DNA of 5,248 bases, from contig CABSZQ010000117.1 of NCBI GenBank assembly GCA_902482195.1, forward strand, positions 1 to 5,248. The letters run 5' to 3'. Under the pieces are notes generated by a model. The model ran no database searches, was not told where the DNA came from, and saw only the letters and a program-made list of their open reading frames with translations. This stretch comes from an uncultured Haemophilus sp. (GTDB lineage Bacteria > Pseudomonadota > Gammaproteobacteria > Enterobacterales > Pasteurellaceae). The stretch's first letter is position 1; every line of letters starts with the position of its first letter. Made by a program: the position numbers and the translations under genes. Below, piece by piece: positions 4,939-5,248 of the stretch.

Positions 4939-5248
4939 TTAGAACGATCCTTTCAACCCAACGTAAACATTACGTCCGTCTTGGCCATAGCCTACAATGT
5001 TTTCGTATTTTTTATTGAATACGTTGTTTAAATTAGCATAAATATTTAGATTTTGAGTTAATTGATAACTTACGCCTAGATTTACTAAGGTATAAGATGG
5101 CATACGATAACGATCTCTATTATTATCAATACGTTTTCCCACGTATGAAACATTTACACTTGATCCTAGTTGTTCTGTAATTTGATAATTTAAACCAGCG
5201 TTTGCTGTATGTTTAGGGCGTCGGATAAGTTGCTTATCTTGACTATCT
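4939..5248 (-). CDS. btuB: TonB-dependent outer-membrane receptor, BtuB-like, C-terminal 102 residues (5' end outside window)
   Basis: This is the end of a beta-barrel receptor that imports a scarce ligand across the outer membrane with energy from TonB-ExbBD. The frame runs open to the window edge, so the GTG at 5140-5142 is an internal valine rather than the start. The readable part shows alternating strand-and-turn sequence: LIRRPKHTANAGLNYQI, SVNVSYVGKRID, YTLVNLGVSYQLTQNLNIY, then ANLNNVFNKKYENIVGYG, and a last strand NVYVGLKGSF ending in phenylalanine, the barrel-assembly signal. The RRPKH segment, NLF/NVF-(D/N)KKYE and the GYxxxGRxxYxG ending resemble E. coli BtuB (RRAKQ..., NLFDKDYE, GYQTAGREY...SYTF) more than most siderophore receptors. 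The plug domain and TonB box are not in the window, so the ligand cannot be assigned firmly. A siderophore or haem receptor remains possible. An intrinsic terminator follows directly. Confidence 0.82.
   Translation of the reverse strand, partial: DSQDKQLIRRPKHTANAGLNYQITEQLGSSVNVSYVGKRIDNNRDRYRMPSYTLVNLGVSYQLTQNLNIYANLNNVFNKKYENIVGYGQDGRNVYVGLKGSF

Noticed and set aside
4939..5142. Complete 67-residue protein starting at GTG 5142 on the minus strand
   Set aside because: The frame continues open to position 5248 with receptor-like beta-strand sequence, so this is the 3' end of a longer TonB-dependent receptor gene.

Overview
The window looks like Pasteurellaceae DNA, most likely Haemophilus or a close relative such as Aggregatibacter. 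The evidence is AT-rich sequence, proteins that read as gammaproteobacterial PepB, Ndk and RmlB, and three perfect copies of the 9-bp Haemophilus-type DNA uptake signal sequence (AAGTGCGGT) in about 5.2 kb, plus several one-mismatch copies. The species cannot be fixed from the window alone.

Positions 1-2101 hold three plus-strand housekeeping genes packed tightly together. They are the 3' end of rfbB/rmlB (dTDP-glucose 4,6-dehydratase, cut by the window edge), pepB (M17 aminopeptidase B) and ndk (nucleoside diphosphate kinase). A symmetrical hairpin at 2113-2146 ends this unit and also serves the genes arriving from the other strand.

Positions 2150-5248 hold four minus-strand genes that together form a complete outer-to-inner membrane uptake route. 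In transcription order they are the C-terminus of a TonB-dependent receptor most like BtuB (cut by the window edge), a periplasmic binding protein (BtuF-like), a FecCD/BtuC-type permease and its ATPase (BtuD-like). The best reading is cobalamin or another corrinoid as substrate. A ferric siderophore or haem cannot be excluded. The receptor gene ends in its own intrinsic terminator, and the binding-protein gene starts only 33 nt beyond it, which suggests that transcription falls between receptor and ABC components. The permease and ATPase genes overlap by 8 nt.

Between the binding-protein and permease genes lies a 170-bp AT-rich segment bounded by perfect 39-bp inverted repeats, each carrying an internal 9-bp hairpin. 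It looks like a non-coding repeat element inserted within the transport operon. No RNA gene, CRISPR array, transposase or riboswitch was found. I do not see a wholly novel system here. The points most worth checking are the inverted-repeat element, the operon's expression layout, the matched uptake-sequence positions in the binding-protein and permease genes, and the substrate of the transporter.
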